Assembly: GCA_020637795.1 (NCBI GenBank)
Contig: JACKJT010000001.1
Location: 1,240,001-1,304,000 of the forward strand
From: Hoeflea sp.
GTDB lineage: Bacteria > Pseudomonadota > Alphaproteobacteria > Rhizobiales > Rhizobiaceae
Length of the DNA stretch: 64,000 bases
Direction of reading: 5' to 3'
Positions 1 to 8,124 of this stretch are shown in pieces. Made by a program: the position numbers and the translations under genes. The notes under the pieces are model-generated. The model saw nothing but the letters and a program-made list of their open reading frames with translations, ran no database searches and was not told the DNA's origin. Numbering within the stretch: the stretch's first letter is position 1; each line of letters begins with the position of its first letter.

Positions 1-1
1 C

Positions 2-463
2 CTCTATTCTTCGGGCAACGTGCTGATTTCGCGGCCGGTGCTGGACATGATGCCACGGCCGTTTCTCGATCCGGCGTTCAATTTCATCGGCGGCGGCGAC
101 AGCGATTTCTACCGGCGGGCCAAGGCGCGCGGCTTCGCCTTCGGCTGGAGCGCCGAAGCGGCGGTGATGGAAACGCTGCCATCGCGGCGGGCCGAGTTTT
201 CCTGGCTGAATGCGCGGTCGCTCCGGAACGGGGCGATCTCGGCAATCCTGGAGAAACGGCAATGGCCGGGCATTCCCGGCCGGGTCCGGACGCTGGCCAA
301 ATCGCTCGCCCTGCTTGCCGCTTCACCCCTGCGTGGCCTGCGGCTCGGATTTCAGACCGGCTCGGCTGTGATCGGGCTCTACCATATCCAGGTGGCTATC
401 GGGCGGCTGATGGCCGAGTTCGGGCTGGTCAACGAACAATACCGAAATCCCGAGAGCAACTGA
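2..463 (+). CDS. Glycosyltransferase family 2, C-terminal part (partial)
   Basis: The frame is open from the first bases, so the gene enters from outside the window and only about 153 C-terminal residues are seen. The readable part starts in an SSGNVLISR stretch and carries FDPAF-like and GGGDSDFYRRA segments, which resemble the acceptor-side GG-x-D/E-D motif of GT2 enzymes, followed by an amphipathic tail rich in Arg and Leu. The substrate cannot be told from this fragment. It is convergent with the flagellar block (39 bases apart) and probably belongs to a polysaccharide locus to the left rather than to motility. Confidence 0.7.
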   Translation, partial: LYSSGNVLISRPVLDMMPRPFLDPAFNFIGGGDSDFYRRAKARGFAFGWSAEAAVMETLPSRRAEFSWLNARSLRNGAISAILEKRQWPGIPGRVRTLAKSLALLAASPLRGLRLGFQTGSAVIGLYHIQVAIGRLMAEFGLVNEQYRNPESN

Positions 464-502
464 CGCAACGCTGCCCGGGGCCGCAACAAGCGCCCGGCTG
501 GA

Positions 503-1039
503 TCAGTGCGACGGCGCTTCGGCAGCAGGCGGCGGAGCCTGGCGCTCGATCGTCGGGTTGTTCTTCAGCGAACGGCCCTGCTGCACGTTGGAGCGGATGT
601 CTTCCTTGGACAGGAAATCGATCTGCTCGACGATGACGTCGTGGAACAGTTCCTCGCCGACCCGCTCGTTGAGGGAGTCGCGAATGAGTGTCTTGAAGGC
701 GTCGAGGTCGAACCGCTCCATGTCGGGGAAGTCGATGACCGGTTCGCCGACAAGCGCGGAGTAGAGCGCGTCGGTGATAAGTTCATTGACCGGGACGCTG
801 AGTTTTTCGGTCTTTTTCGGATCGACCGTGTAGGACAGCCGGGTCAGGAAATAGCCCTGCACCGCGCCGCTGCTGATGACCGGAATTGAAGTGACTTCGC
901 CACGGATGGTCTCCAGGCCGCCAAACATGGCGGGATCGGGCTCAACCACTTCCTTCTTGTTGGTGACCTGGACCGAGAAATAGACCGACGCCAGCGCCAC
1001 AGCGCAAATCCAGACGCCAGTGGCGAGCAGTTTGATCAT
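503..1039 (-). CDS. FliL-like single-pass membrane protein at the end of the fliR-flgJ operon
   Basis: 178 aa with an N-terminal membrane segment (about residues 5-25) and a periplasmic domain of about 100 residues. The domain has a FliL-like pattern: a beta-type LTRLSYTVDP strand, a helix starting VNELITDALYSAL, an acidic F-D-LDAFKTLIRDSLNERV helix, and a final DVIVEQIDFLSKEDIR strand. The true fliL of this cluster lies at 23758-24261, so this is a diverged second copy or an analogue. Its start overlaps the stop of the upstream gene (ATGA), so it is translationally coupled to the flgJ group. The role is inferred: stator or basal-body association. The family match is by eye only. Confidence 0.55.
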   Translation of the reverse strand: MIKLLATGVWICAVALASVYFSVQVTNKKEVVEPDPAMFGGLETIRGEVTSIPVISSGAVQGYFLTRLSYTVDPKKTEKLSVPVNELITDALYSALVGEPVIDFPDMERFDLDAFKTLIRDSLNERVGEELFHDVIVEQIDFLSKEDIRSNVQQGRSLKNNPTIERQAPPPAAEAPSH

Positions 1040-1407
1040 GACAATTCGATGGCCCTGAACTGGTCAGCGGAATAGGTGCCGTCGGCTTCCCATGCCGCCA
1101 CGGTTTCCTTGATCATCTCGGCGATGTCGCGAACCGCTTCCATGTGCGCCTCGACCTTGACATGGTTGACCTTCAGCTTGGCCCGGACCGTCTCAAGATG
1201 CTGCTTGTGCGCCGGCTCGAGATCTTCCGGACGGATGCCGTTGAACAGCATGGTCATGTCATAGAGGCAACGGCTCTTGATCGTGTTCGACCGGTTGAGG
1301 TCGAAATCGGGATCGGTCCCGATCGCCGCATTTTCGGCGTCGATCACGGCTTCAAGACGGGACAGGACACCGATAATCCGATGATTGTGTGAGTTCATTT
1401 CGCTCAT
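1036..1407 (-). CDS. Small helical flagellar protein, FlgN-like chaperone candidate
   Basis: 123 aa, almost entirely helical. The N-terminal half reads LSRLEAVIDAENAAI...DLNRSNTIKSRCLYDM, which follows the usual FlgN layout (leucine-heptad helix, E-N pair, then a K-rich turn). FlgN is the export chaperone for FlgK and FlgL. Both of those are made in this cluster and no other FlgN is visible. It overlaps flgJ by four bases upstream and the FliL-like gene by four bases downstream, so it is part of one transcript. The FlgN assignment is inference; a safe name is conserved flagellar-cluster protein. Confidence 0.5.
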   Translation of the reverse strand: MSEMNSHNHRIIGVLSRLEAVIDAENAAIGTDPDFDLNRSNTIKSRCLYDMTMLFNGIRPEDLEPAHKQHLETVRAKLKVNHVKVEAHMEAVRDIAEMIKETVAAWEADGTYSADQFRAIELS

Positions 1408-1991
1408 GCTGCTTGGTGTCCCTGGCTGGATTTCTCTATCTTGTCAGTGGTCTCGACAGATCCGGCAACATCGGCCAGGATCTGCTTCTGGATTTCATTG
1501 ATCAGGCCGGCCGCGCGGTTGGACACGTTGGAGCCGATGGCGTCGGCCGATTCAGGCGCAACAGCTGCGTTCAAGCGGTCGCCCATCATCCGGGCCGCGA
1601 TGCCGATGCCGCCCCCCTTGGCCAGTACCGCACCGAGCTGTTCGGCCATCATGCCCTTCCAGATATCGCCGGCGGTGCCCTCACCGTAGAGCTGCTCACT
1701 GTCTTTGGGCAGCATGGAGCCGACAAAGTTCTGAAGGATCATCGCTTCAAAGCGCTGGTAGACCTCAAGCGACTTGACGGGCGCCGCATCACCGACGGAG
1801 GCGGCAGACATCGAGACGGATGACCCATTGGCGGATACCAGCAGCTGATGCTGGAACGCGGGCGTGGCGGCGGCCTGCTCGGACTTGCGGATCGATGCCG
1901 CTTCGAGCATGGCTTCCGCGCGCTGCGCCACGGCGGGATCCGCCGCCCGAACAACATCGAGAATGATATCGGTTGCTGTTTGTATGGACAA
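1404..1991 (-). CDS. flgJ: Rod-binding protein FlgJ/CheL type (no muramidase domain)
   Basis: 195 aa. The C-terminal half contains the rod-binding signature: a YQRFEAMILQNFVGSMLP helix, then GEGTAGDIWKGMMAEQLG and a glycine-rich GGGIGIA segment. The enterobacterial C-terminal muramidase domain is absent, as in other alphaproteobacteria; the separate transglycosylase at 11970-12548 may supply that activity. The protein acts in the periplasm as the rod cap or scaffold. The start codon is TTG at 1991, chosen because a GAGGA ribosome binding site lies about 8 bases upstream and no ATG precedes the conserved part. Confidence 0.85.
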   Translation of the reverse strand: MSIQTATDIILDVVRAADPAVAQRAEAMLEAASIRKSEQAAATPAFQHQLLVSANGSSVSMSAASVGDAAPVKSLEVYQRFEAMILQNFVGSMLPKDSEQLYGEGTAGDIWKGMMAEQLGAVLAKGGGIGIAARMMGDRLNAAVAPESADAIGSNVSNRAAGLINEIQKQILADVAGSVETTDKIEKSSQGHQAA

Positions 1992-2087
1992 AGAGCTTTC
2001 CTCGCAGAAACAGACCGGAAATGATCGCCTACACTTTGTCCTACGAAGCTTACGCTGGCCTTGCGCGACAAAGGCGGCAGCCTTGGC

Positions 2088-2483
2088 TCAGTCGGATCCG
2101 CGGCGCTGAAGCGAACTGTCGAGAAGATCGAGCAGGGTTTCGTCGGTCGCCAGACGGTCTTCGGCCTGGGCGGCCCGCTCGGCCTGGTCGGAAAGCCGGT
2201 CAGCCTTGGTCTTTTCCGTCAGCATTCGGCGTTCCTGCACGCCCTTGGCGCCCTCCAGCAGCTGCGATTTGGCAGACAGGCGCTGAAACCGCCGGGCATA
2301 TTGCGTCGACATCGCCGCATGGATGGGATCGAAGGACCCGACGGCGACAACCAGTGCTTCCTGGGTCGCATCCGTTTCGGCCTGCTCCCGCACGGTGTGG
2401 GCCAGTTCGAACTCGGCCATCCGTTCGATCTGCCGCTGGACACGGACGAGGCGGGCGAGCTTTTCCGAGCGTGACGCCACCAT
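2088..2483 (-). CDS. FliJ-like coiled-coil protein of the flagellar export gate
   Basis: 131 aa, highly charged and helical, with KLARLVRVQRQIERMAEFEL at the N-terminus and repeated Glu/Gln/Arg heptads to the end. This is the composition and length of FliJ, the coiled-coil stalk that links the FliI ATPase to FlhA. The position directly after fliR (one base between genes) fits. FliJ is poorly conserved in rhizobia, so the assignment rests on size, coiled coil and context rather than on a signature residue. Confidence 0.6.
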   Translation of the reverse strand: MVASRSEKLARLVRVQRQIERMAEFELAHTVREQAETDATQEALVVAVGSFDPIHAAMSTQYARRFQRLSAKSQLLEGAKGVQERRMLTEKTKADRLSDQAERAAQAEDRLATDETLLDLLDSSLQRRGSD

Positions 2484-2484
2484 C

Positions 2485-3240
2485 TCAGATCAATCCCATG
2501 AACAGGGCTTCGAAGCCGTCGGTGAACAGCGTGAAGAACGTGTTGGAGCCGAAGTAGAACAGGATCAGCCCGCCGGCGAGGATATAGGGAATGGAAATGA
2601 AGTAGACCGGGATCTGCGGCGCGAGCTTGTTGACCATGCCGATCGACAGGTTGAAGATCAGGCCGTAGACGAGGAAGGGGCTGGCCAGCCTCAGGACCAG
2701 CATGAAAGAGCCGGCAAGGGTATCGGTGAGCGTCATCAGCGCAAGCCTGGGCTCGAAACCCGTGGTCATCGGCATGAAGCCGTAGGAGCGGACCAGGGAG
2801 CCGATGATCATGTGATGGAAGTCGGTGAGGAACAGGATGAAGATGGCGGAAAAGGTGATCAGCGACGTCAGCTGGCCTTCCGGTTCGTTCTCGATGATGC
2901 CGCCGCCGGGCGAGGAGTTGAAACCGATCGCCATGGACATTGCTGTTCCGGCATACTGGAGCGACACTACGATGAAGCGGGCAACCAGGCCAAGAGTGAC
3001 GCCAATGAGCATTTCCTCGCCGACAAGCAGCACGTACTCGCCGCCGCCGCCCTTCACATTCGGATAGATCGTGTCCCAGAGGATGGGCAGCAGCGCCATG
3101 GATACGGCAACGGCGACGAACAGCCGGATCTGGACCGGGACGCGAAAGCTGGAAAACCCCGGCAGGACCATGAAACAGCCGCCAATCCGGCAGAACGCCA
3201 GAAACAGCGCGAGAACCGTTCCCTGCGGGTCCTCGATCAC
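2485..3240 (-). CDS. fliR: Flagellar type III export gate protein FliR
   Basis: 251 aa, multi-pass inner membrane protein of the FliPQR export gate. It has at least six hydrophobic segments and the FliR hallmark region GFNSSPGGGII...EGQLTSLITFSAIFILFL, and ends in a short hydrophobic helix. The start is GTG at 3240, overlapping the TGA of flhA (GTGA), so the two genes are translationally coupled. Length is normal for the family. Confidence 0.93.
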   Translation of the reverse strand: MIEDPQGTVLALFLAFCRIGGCFMVLPGFSSFRVPVQIRLFVAVAVSMALLPILWDTIYPNVKGGGGEYVLLVGEEMLIGVTLGLVARFIVVSLQYAGTAMSMAIGFNSSPGGGIIENEPEGQLTSLITFSAIFILFLTDFHHMIIGSLVRSYGFMPMTTGFEPRLALMTLTDTLAGSFMLVLRLASPFLVYGLIFNLSIGMVNKLAPQIPVYFISIPYILAGGLILFYFGSNTFFTLFTDGFEALFMGLI

Positions 3241-5324
3241 GAAATCGAGCCGAGAAGTTTGATCTCGATGCCCTTCGCGATTTCGACGTGCGACAGCACC
3301 GGCAATGTTGCAAAAATCCGTTCGACGATCATCCGGACATAAGGCCGTGAGTCGGGCGAAGTTACCAGTACAAACGGAACGCCCTTATCCATGTGTTCAC
3401 GGATAACCTTGGTCGCTTCCTCGGAAAACTCCTCGAGCATGCGCGGATCGATGTCGAATTCGATGACCTCGCCCTTGGGATCGCGCTTGAGTGCCTGGTG
3501 GAAGGCCAGATCCCAGCGATTGCCGAGCCTGAGCACGTTGAGCTGACCGTTGCGGGCAATGTCGCCGCACAGCTGCTGCGCCATGCGGATGCGGACATGC
3601 TCGACGATCTGCTCGGTCTTGCGGACGTGCGGTGCGAGCTCGGCCACCGCCTCGAGAATGAGGTGCAGGTTGCGGATCGAGACCCGTTCGGCAAGCAGAA
3701 GCTTGAGCACCGCCTGGAAGCCGGAATAGGACATGTGCGAGGTGCAGATCTCGTCGGCGAGCTTGCGGTATTCCGGATCGAGCCGGTCGATGAGGATCTT
3801 CATGTCCTTGTAGGACAGCAGTTGCGGCAGGTTGTTGCGGATCACCTCGGAGAGGTGGGTCAACACGACGGAGACGTTGTCGATCGGCTGGAAGCCCTCG
3901 CGCTTGAGATCGGCGCCGAAACTTTCAGGGACAGAGAGGGCGGGAAGACCGAAGGCGGGCTCGCGGATCTCGTCGCCCGGAATCGACGGACGGTGAGAGC
4001 CGGCCAGAACCACCAGCAGTTCGCCGACCCGGAGGTCGTTGGCGGCCACCGTGGTTCCGTGAATGCGGATATGGTAGCTCTTGTCCTTGATCGAGATGTC
4101 GTCGGTCACCTTGATTTCCGGCACGACGAAACCGTACTGGGTGGCGAATTTCTTGCGCATCTTGGCGACGCGGAAGGCCAGTTCCTCATGCGAGCCGAGC
4201 AGCTTGGTGGCAACCTGCTTGCCGAGCACCAGTTCGATCTCCGCGGTCTTGAGGATGGACTTGACCGAATCCTTTTCCTTGTCCTTGGCTTCCTGCTCGG
4301 TGCGGTGCACCTCCTGCGCCTCGGCGCGGGCCTTCTGGTCGCGCTGGCGCGGGATGAACCAGCTGCCGAAAGCCATGCCGGCACCCAGCAGCACAAATGG
4401 AAGGAACGGCAGACCAGGCATCACGGCCAGCAGAAAGAGCAAGCCAGAGGCCGCGAAAAGTGCGCGGGGATAGCCGCCCAGCTGATCGATGACGGCCTCG
4501 TCGGTGGAGCCGAGCTGGCCGCCGCGGGAGACCAGCAGGCCGGCCGCCAGCGACACGATCAGCGCCGGGATCTGGCTGACCAGGCCATCGCCGACCGACA
4601 GCCGCACGAACACGTCGGCGGCTTCGCCGATCTGCATGTCGTGACGGGCGTAGCCGATGATCACGCCGCCGAACATGTTGATGCCGGTAATCAGCAGGCC
4701 GGCGATGGCATCGCCGCGAACGAACTTCGAGGCACCGTCCATGGAGCCGAAGAACGAGCTCTCCATCTCCAGTTCCTTGCGCCGTTCGTGGGCCTGCTTG
4801 TCATCTATCATGCCGGCCGACAGATCGGCGTCGATGGCCATCTGCTTGCCCGGAATGGCGTCAAGGGTGAAGCGGGCGCCGACCTCGGCGATGCGGGTGG
4901 CGCCCTTGGTGATGACGATGAAGTTGACCGTCACCAGAATGAGAAAGACGATGACGCCGATGACGAAGTCGCCGGACATCACCATCTGCGAAAATCCGCC
5001 GATCACATGACCGGCGGCCTCGGGGCCGAGATGGCCTTCGGACAGGATGACACGCGTGGTCGCGATGTTGAGCGACAGCCGCATCATGGTGGCGATCAGA
5101 AGGATGGTCGGGAACGATGAGAAATCCAGCGGACGGCGGATCCACAGGGCCACCATCAGGATAAGCACCGAAAACGCTATCGAAAACGCCAGCCCGATAT
5201 CGATGAGAAAGGCCGGAATCGGCAAGAACAGGATGGACAGGATGACGACGATGCCAAAGGCAAAGCCCATGTCCTTTCCCTGAAAGCTTGTCTTCTGGAT
5301 CGCCAGCGCTTGCGGGTTGGCCAT
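3237..5324 (-). CDS. flhA: Flagellar type III export protein FlhA
   Basis: 695 aa. The N-terminal half is a polytopic membrane domain including the FHIPEP-family stretch from VNFIVITKGATRIAEVGARF to KQMAIDADLSAG; the C-terminal half is the cytoplasmic domain that binds chaperone-substrate complexes. I chose the ATG at 5324 (protein starts MANPQALAIQKTSFQGKD): it has a GGAG site about 10 bases upstream, while the upstream in-frame extension is arginine- and cysteine-rich and unlike the family. The gene follows fliQ after an unusual 236-base gap with no gene in it. Confidence 0.93.
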   Translation of the reverse strand: MANPQALAIQKTSFQGKDMGFAFGIVVILSILFLPIPAFLIDIGLAFSIAFSVLILMVALWIRRPLDFSSFPTILLIATMMRLSLNIATTRVILSEGHLGPEAAGHVIGGFSQMVMSGDFVIGVIVFLILVTVNFIVITKGATRIAEVGARFTLDAIPGKQMAIDADLSAGMIDDKQAHERRKELEMESSFFGSMDGASKFVRGDAIAGLLITGINMFGGVIIGYARHDMQIGEAADVFVRLSVGDGLVSQIPALIVSLAAGLLVSRGGQLGSTDEAVIDQLGGYPRALFAASGLLFLLAVMPGLPFLPFVLLGAGMAFGSWFIPRQRDQKARAEAQEVHRTEQEAKDKEKDSVKSILKTAEIELVLGKQVATKLLGSHEELAFRVAKMRKKFATQYGFVVPEIKVTDDISIKDKSYHIRIHGTTVAANDLRVGELLVVLAGSHRPSIPGDEIREPAFGLPALSVPESFGADLKREGFQPIDNVSVVLTHLSEVIRNNLPQLLSYKDMKILIDRLDPEYRKLADEICTSHMSYSGFQAVLKLLLAERVSIRNLHLILEAVAELAPHVRKTEQIVEHVRIRMAQQLCGDIARNGQLNVLRLGNRWDLAFHQALKRDPKGEVIEFDIDPRMLEEFSEEATKVIREHMDKGVPFVLVTSPDSRPYVRMIVERIFATLPVLSHVEIAKGIEIKLLGSIS

Positions 5325-5560
5325 ATTTGCGGAGCTCCGGAACACAGCGCAGGCGTCATGCCCGCGCAACAGGTCACCATGATCCTAAAGCCCGAAGCTT
5401 GCGCGAAGGTGGCAGAGCGATCGCCGCTGCGGACACAGACCGGGACGGAGCGGGACTGCCTGCGCTGCTCCGCCACGATGGCCAAATAAAGCCGCGCGGC
5501 CCGACCATCGAGGTCAGCCGCCCGGAGCATCCCGGCTTTCGCGGGAGCCTGAAGACAGAG
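5325..5560. other. Gap between fliQ and flhA
   Basis: A 236-base stretch separates fliQ from flhA, whereas the other genes of this block are nearly or fully overlapping. I see no convincing open frame, hairpin with T-run or repeat. It may hold an internal promoter for flhA and the genes after it. Confidence 0.4.
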
Positions 5561-5827
5561 CTAGAATCCGGATTCGATGCGCTGGAAGACGACGTTGGTG
5601 AAGGTCGAAATCTGGGCGCCGACGAAAGGCGCCGAGACGGCCACGGTGATCAGAATGGCCACGATCTTGGGAACGAAGGTCAGGGTGATTTCCTGAACCT
5701 GGGTCAGGGCCTGGATGAAGGCGATGCCGACACCGACGAACATAGCAACGAAGACCGCCGGACCCGAGCAGACCAGCACGGTCCAGATCGCGGTCTGCAC
5801 GATATCGAGGGCGTCAGCTTCGTTCAT
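5561..5827 (-). CDS. fliQ: Flagellar export gate protein FliQ
   Basis: 88 aa with two membrane helices, the normal size for FliQ. The family pattern is clear: an N-terminal DALDIVQTAIWTVL segment, then GVGIAFIQALTQVQEITLTFVPKI, the most conserved part of FliQ. It forms the export gate with FliP (23024-23761) and FliR (2485-3240), which are encoded elsewhere in this window. It follows flgD by one base. Confidence 0.95.
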   Translation of the reverse strand: MNEADALDIVQTAIWTVLVCSGPAVFVAMFVGVGIAFIQALTQVQEITLTFVPKIVAILITVAVSAPFVGAQISTFTNVVFQRIESGF

Positions 5828-5828
5828 C

Positions 5829-6230
5829 TCAGCTGATCGTCACGCCGGCGCCGACCAGAACCTTCTCGCCGCTTTCAAGGATGGCAACAAGCCCATCGGA
5901 ATAGACCTGAACTTCCTTGATAACGCCCGTAACGGACGCGTCGGCATTGGTAATGGTGCGGCCGATGATGGTTCCGGCCTGATTGAGGGTCGAGGACTGC
6001 AGCAGGCTTTCCAGGTTCTTATTGGTCTGGATGGTCTGCTCGACCTGGCTGAAGGTTGCGAGCTGGGCAATCTGCTCGGTCGCATCCATCGGCTCGGTCG
6101 GGTCCTGGTTCTTCATCTGCTGCACGAGCAGGGTCAGAAACGTGTCGTAATCGAGCGTCGCCTTCTTGGAGGCGGTGGCAGCCGCGGATGCGCCTGCCGC
6201 CGTGCTGCTGCTGACCGAATTCACGTCCAT
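5829..6230 (-). CDS. flgD: Hook-capping scaffold protein FlgD (short form)
   Basis: 133 aa. The N-terminal part carries the FlgD signature LDYDTFLTLLVQQMKNQDPTEPMDATEQIAQLATFSQVEQ. The C-terminal immunoglobulin-like domains found in enterobacterial FlgD are missing, which is usual in rhizobia, where the protein is about this length. It caps the growing hook in the periplasm and outside the cell. The start overlaps the end of flbT by ten bases, showing tight coupling. Confidence 0.92.
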   Translation of the reverse strand: MDVNSVSSSTAAGASAAATASKKATLDYDTFLTLLVQQMKNQDPTEPMDATEQIAQLATFSQVEQTIQTNKNLESLLQSSTLNQAGTIIGRTITNADASVTGVIKEVQVYSDGLVAILESGEKVLVGAGVTIS

Positions 6231-6670
6231 GGCGCCAACTCCTTGCGAATCTGTTCAATGGTCCCGGCGGACATCCCGGCGGTATCGAGGATCTGCTCCT
6301 CGATCGGGTAGAGCGCGCGAATCGCCTTGAGCGCTTCGAATGCCCGGCCCTGGGTCACCATACCATCAATGTGCTTGAGCTCGGTAAGAACTTCTTCATT
6401 CTTGAAGCAGGTGAGCAACATGACGACCGACTTGCGGAACATGCCCATCGCCTGTTCGGCGCCTTCCGGGTTGATCAACATCATCTGGACAATGAAGTAG
6501 AGCTGCCGGAGCGGCGTTGTCGCCTGTTCGGGCTGCAGCACGTGGTTCTCGAGCAGGAAGGTCACGTCATTGAGAAACTCGAGAGCCACCTTGCGATCGA
6601 CACGAAGCACCGCCCCGTTGATGAAAATCCGTTCGCCTGCCTTTAGGGAAATGCGCAGAGAGCTTTTCAT
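6221..6670 (-). CDS. flbT: Flagellin translation regulator FlbT
   Basis: 149 aa, matching FlbT in length and pattern: SLRISLKAGERIFINGAVLRVDRKVALEFLNDVTFLLE at the N-terminus and AEQAMGMFRKSV in the middle. In Caulobacter FlbT binds the 5' leader of flagellin mRNA and promotes its decay when assembly is blocked. This is of interest because all four flagellin genes here carry a conserved leader that can pair with the ribosome binding site. It overlaps flaF by four bases. Confidence 0.93.
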   Translation of the reverse strand: MKSSLRISLKAGERIFINGAVLRVDRKVALEFLNDVTFLLENHVLQPEQATTPLRQLYFIVQMMLINPEGAEQAMGMFRKSVVMLLTCFKNEEVLTELKHIDGMVTQGRAFEALKAIRALYPIEEQILDTAGMSAGTIEQIRKELAPWT

Positions 6671-7014
6671 TTCAACCCGTCCCTGATGATGATCGAGATA
6701 TCGATGATGCCCTGGAAATTGTCCGATTCGCGTTTGCGGATCCGCTCGGATTCCCTGATGATCCAGATACCTATGGAGATCAGGTTGGCCCGGAGCTCCT
6801 CCGTCAGTTGATTGTCAGGCGATGCCAGATCCTCGACAAACCGGACCCAGAGGCGGCTGACAAAATAGATGGCTTCGATAGCATCGCGGGATTCAAGACC
6901 GCTGGCCTTGGCTGCCTGTAGCAGCGAAATCGAATGATTGATTGCCTCTCGCTCGCGTTCGCGCGCTTCGGCAACACCATCCTCCTGAACATCCGCATAG
7001 GAAAATTGGTACAT
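6667..7014 (-). CDS. flaF: Flagellin synthesis regulator FlaF
   Basis: 115 aa, the usual length for FlaF. The conserved features are an N-terminal MYQFSYADV, central YFVSRLWVRFVEDLASPDNQL, and ELRANLISIGIWIIRESERIR. FlaF works opposite FlbT, supporting flagellin translation and secretion in Caulobacter. It lies 53 bases after flgL and overlaps flbT, so filament junction proteins and the two flagellin regulators are co-expressed. Confidence 0.93.
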   Translation of the reverse strand: MYQFSYADVQEDGVAEAREREREAINHSISLLQAAKASGLESRDAIEAIYFVSRLWVRFVEDLASPDNQLTEELRANLISIGIWIIRESERIRKRESDNFQGIIDISIIIRDGLK

Positions 7015-7067
7015 TCAGACGCCCTTCATGTTTGTCCACTTAAGCCCGGCAACTCCGGACCATGCTG

Positions 7068-8120
7068 CTACAAATAATTCATCAAGCTCATTTGCTGGAT
7101 CCGGGCCGTGAGCGTGTAGGATGTCTCGACCTGGGCCAGCAAAGATTTCATTCGCGTGGAAGCCTCATAGGCATCCACACCTTCGACATCCCCCAGATGC
7201 AGGGTGATGATGCGAAGTTGTGATTCAAGCGCGGTGGTAGACTTGGTGATGCGGTTTTCCGATACACCGAGCATACTGCGTTCATTGTCGATTCCGGTCA
7301 GCGCCGCGCCAGCGTACTCGATCGCGGACCGGTTGAGGACCGTGCGAACCTCGGCTGAAATTGGCGAGTTGAGCAACTCGACGCCCATCACGGCGGCCAT
7401 CGCAAAATTGCGCATACCGTCTGAATTGGCGTTGGTGCTGGATTCCACCACCTCGTTCTTCTGAATGCGGCTCGTGATGTTGGTATCGGATGCGCTGGAC
7501 CAGTTGGTAGTCCAGTCGGTGCCGTTGAAGGAAGGCTCAAGATAGTTGTCGAGGAAGTCCTGCATGTCAGCCACCGTGATGGTGGCGGCCAGCGGATCAT
7601 CTTGGGCAAATCCGAACTTGCTGACGAACAGAGCATCGAAAGCCACCTTTGGCGGCGACCCGGCGGCAAGATATTCCTGCAGCGGCTGCGTGTTGGTGTT
7701 GATGCCGGCGAACAGATACTCACCATTGGATGAGGTGTTGGCGGCAACCGTGTAGGCGCCAAGCGCCGTTTCAACATCGCGTTGGGCGATCAGCAACCGG
7801 TTGGCATCGTCCGATCCGTTGACCGCGATGAATGCCTCGAGCATTTGCTGGGCGGCATCGGCCATCAGGTCGAGCGATGACTGGGAGGCCGACAGCCGCT
7901 GGGTCACCAGCGCGTTCGTATCGAGGATAGCCTTCAGCCTCGACACGTCGCTGTTGAGGGTAACGCTGTTGGAGGTCTTGGCGCCAAGCGCCAAACCGAT
8001 ATCGGCGTAGCGGCCGGTGACAATTTCGGTGTTCAGTTTCTGGATTTCATTCTGCCCGCGACCGATGGTCAGCCGCATTGCATTCTGCATTGCCAGGTTT
8101 GAAACGAAACTCGTTTTCAT
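7068..8120 (-). CDS. flgL: Hook-filament junction protein FlgL (HAP3)
   Basis: 350 aa, flagellin-like ends with a variable centre. The N-terminus MKTSFVSNLAMQNAMRLTIG and the segment IQKLNTEIVTGRY are typical of FlgL; the C-terminus ends in the usual hydrophobic heptads (VETSYTLTARIQQMSLMNYL). The ATG at 8120 was chosen over an upstream in-frame codon because it gives the conserved N-terminus and starts four bases after the flgK stop. The centre is Asn- and Thr-rich and of lower GC than the neighbours, like the centres of flgK and flgE. Confidence 0.9.
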   Translation of the reverse strand: MKTSFVSNLAMQNAMRLTIGRGQNEIQKLNTEIVTGRYADIGLALGAKTSNSVTLNSDVSRLKAILDTNALVTQRLSASQSSLDLMADAAQQMLEAFIAVNGSDDANRLLIAQRDVETALGAYTVAANTSSNGEYLFAGINTNTQPLQEYLAAGSPPKVAFDALFVSKFGFAQDDPLAATITVADMQDFLDNYLEPSFNGTDWTTNWSSASDTNITSRIQKNEVVESSTNANSDGMRNFAMAAVMGVELLNSPISAEVRTVLNRSAIEYAGAALTGIDNERSMLGVSENRITKSTTALESQLRIITLHLGDVEGVDAYEASTRMKSLLAQVETSYTLTARIQQMSLMNYL

Positions 8121-8124
8121 CCGA

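Noticed and set aside
3393..5120. Long open frame opposite flhA
   Set aside because: Same reason; composition is that of an antisense shadow and flhA is unambiguous.
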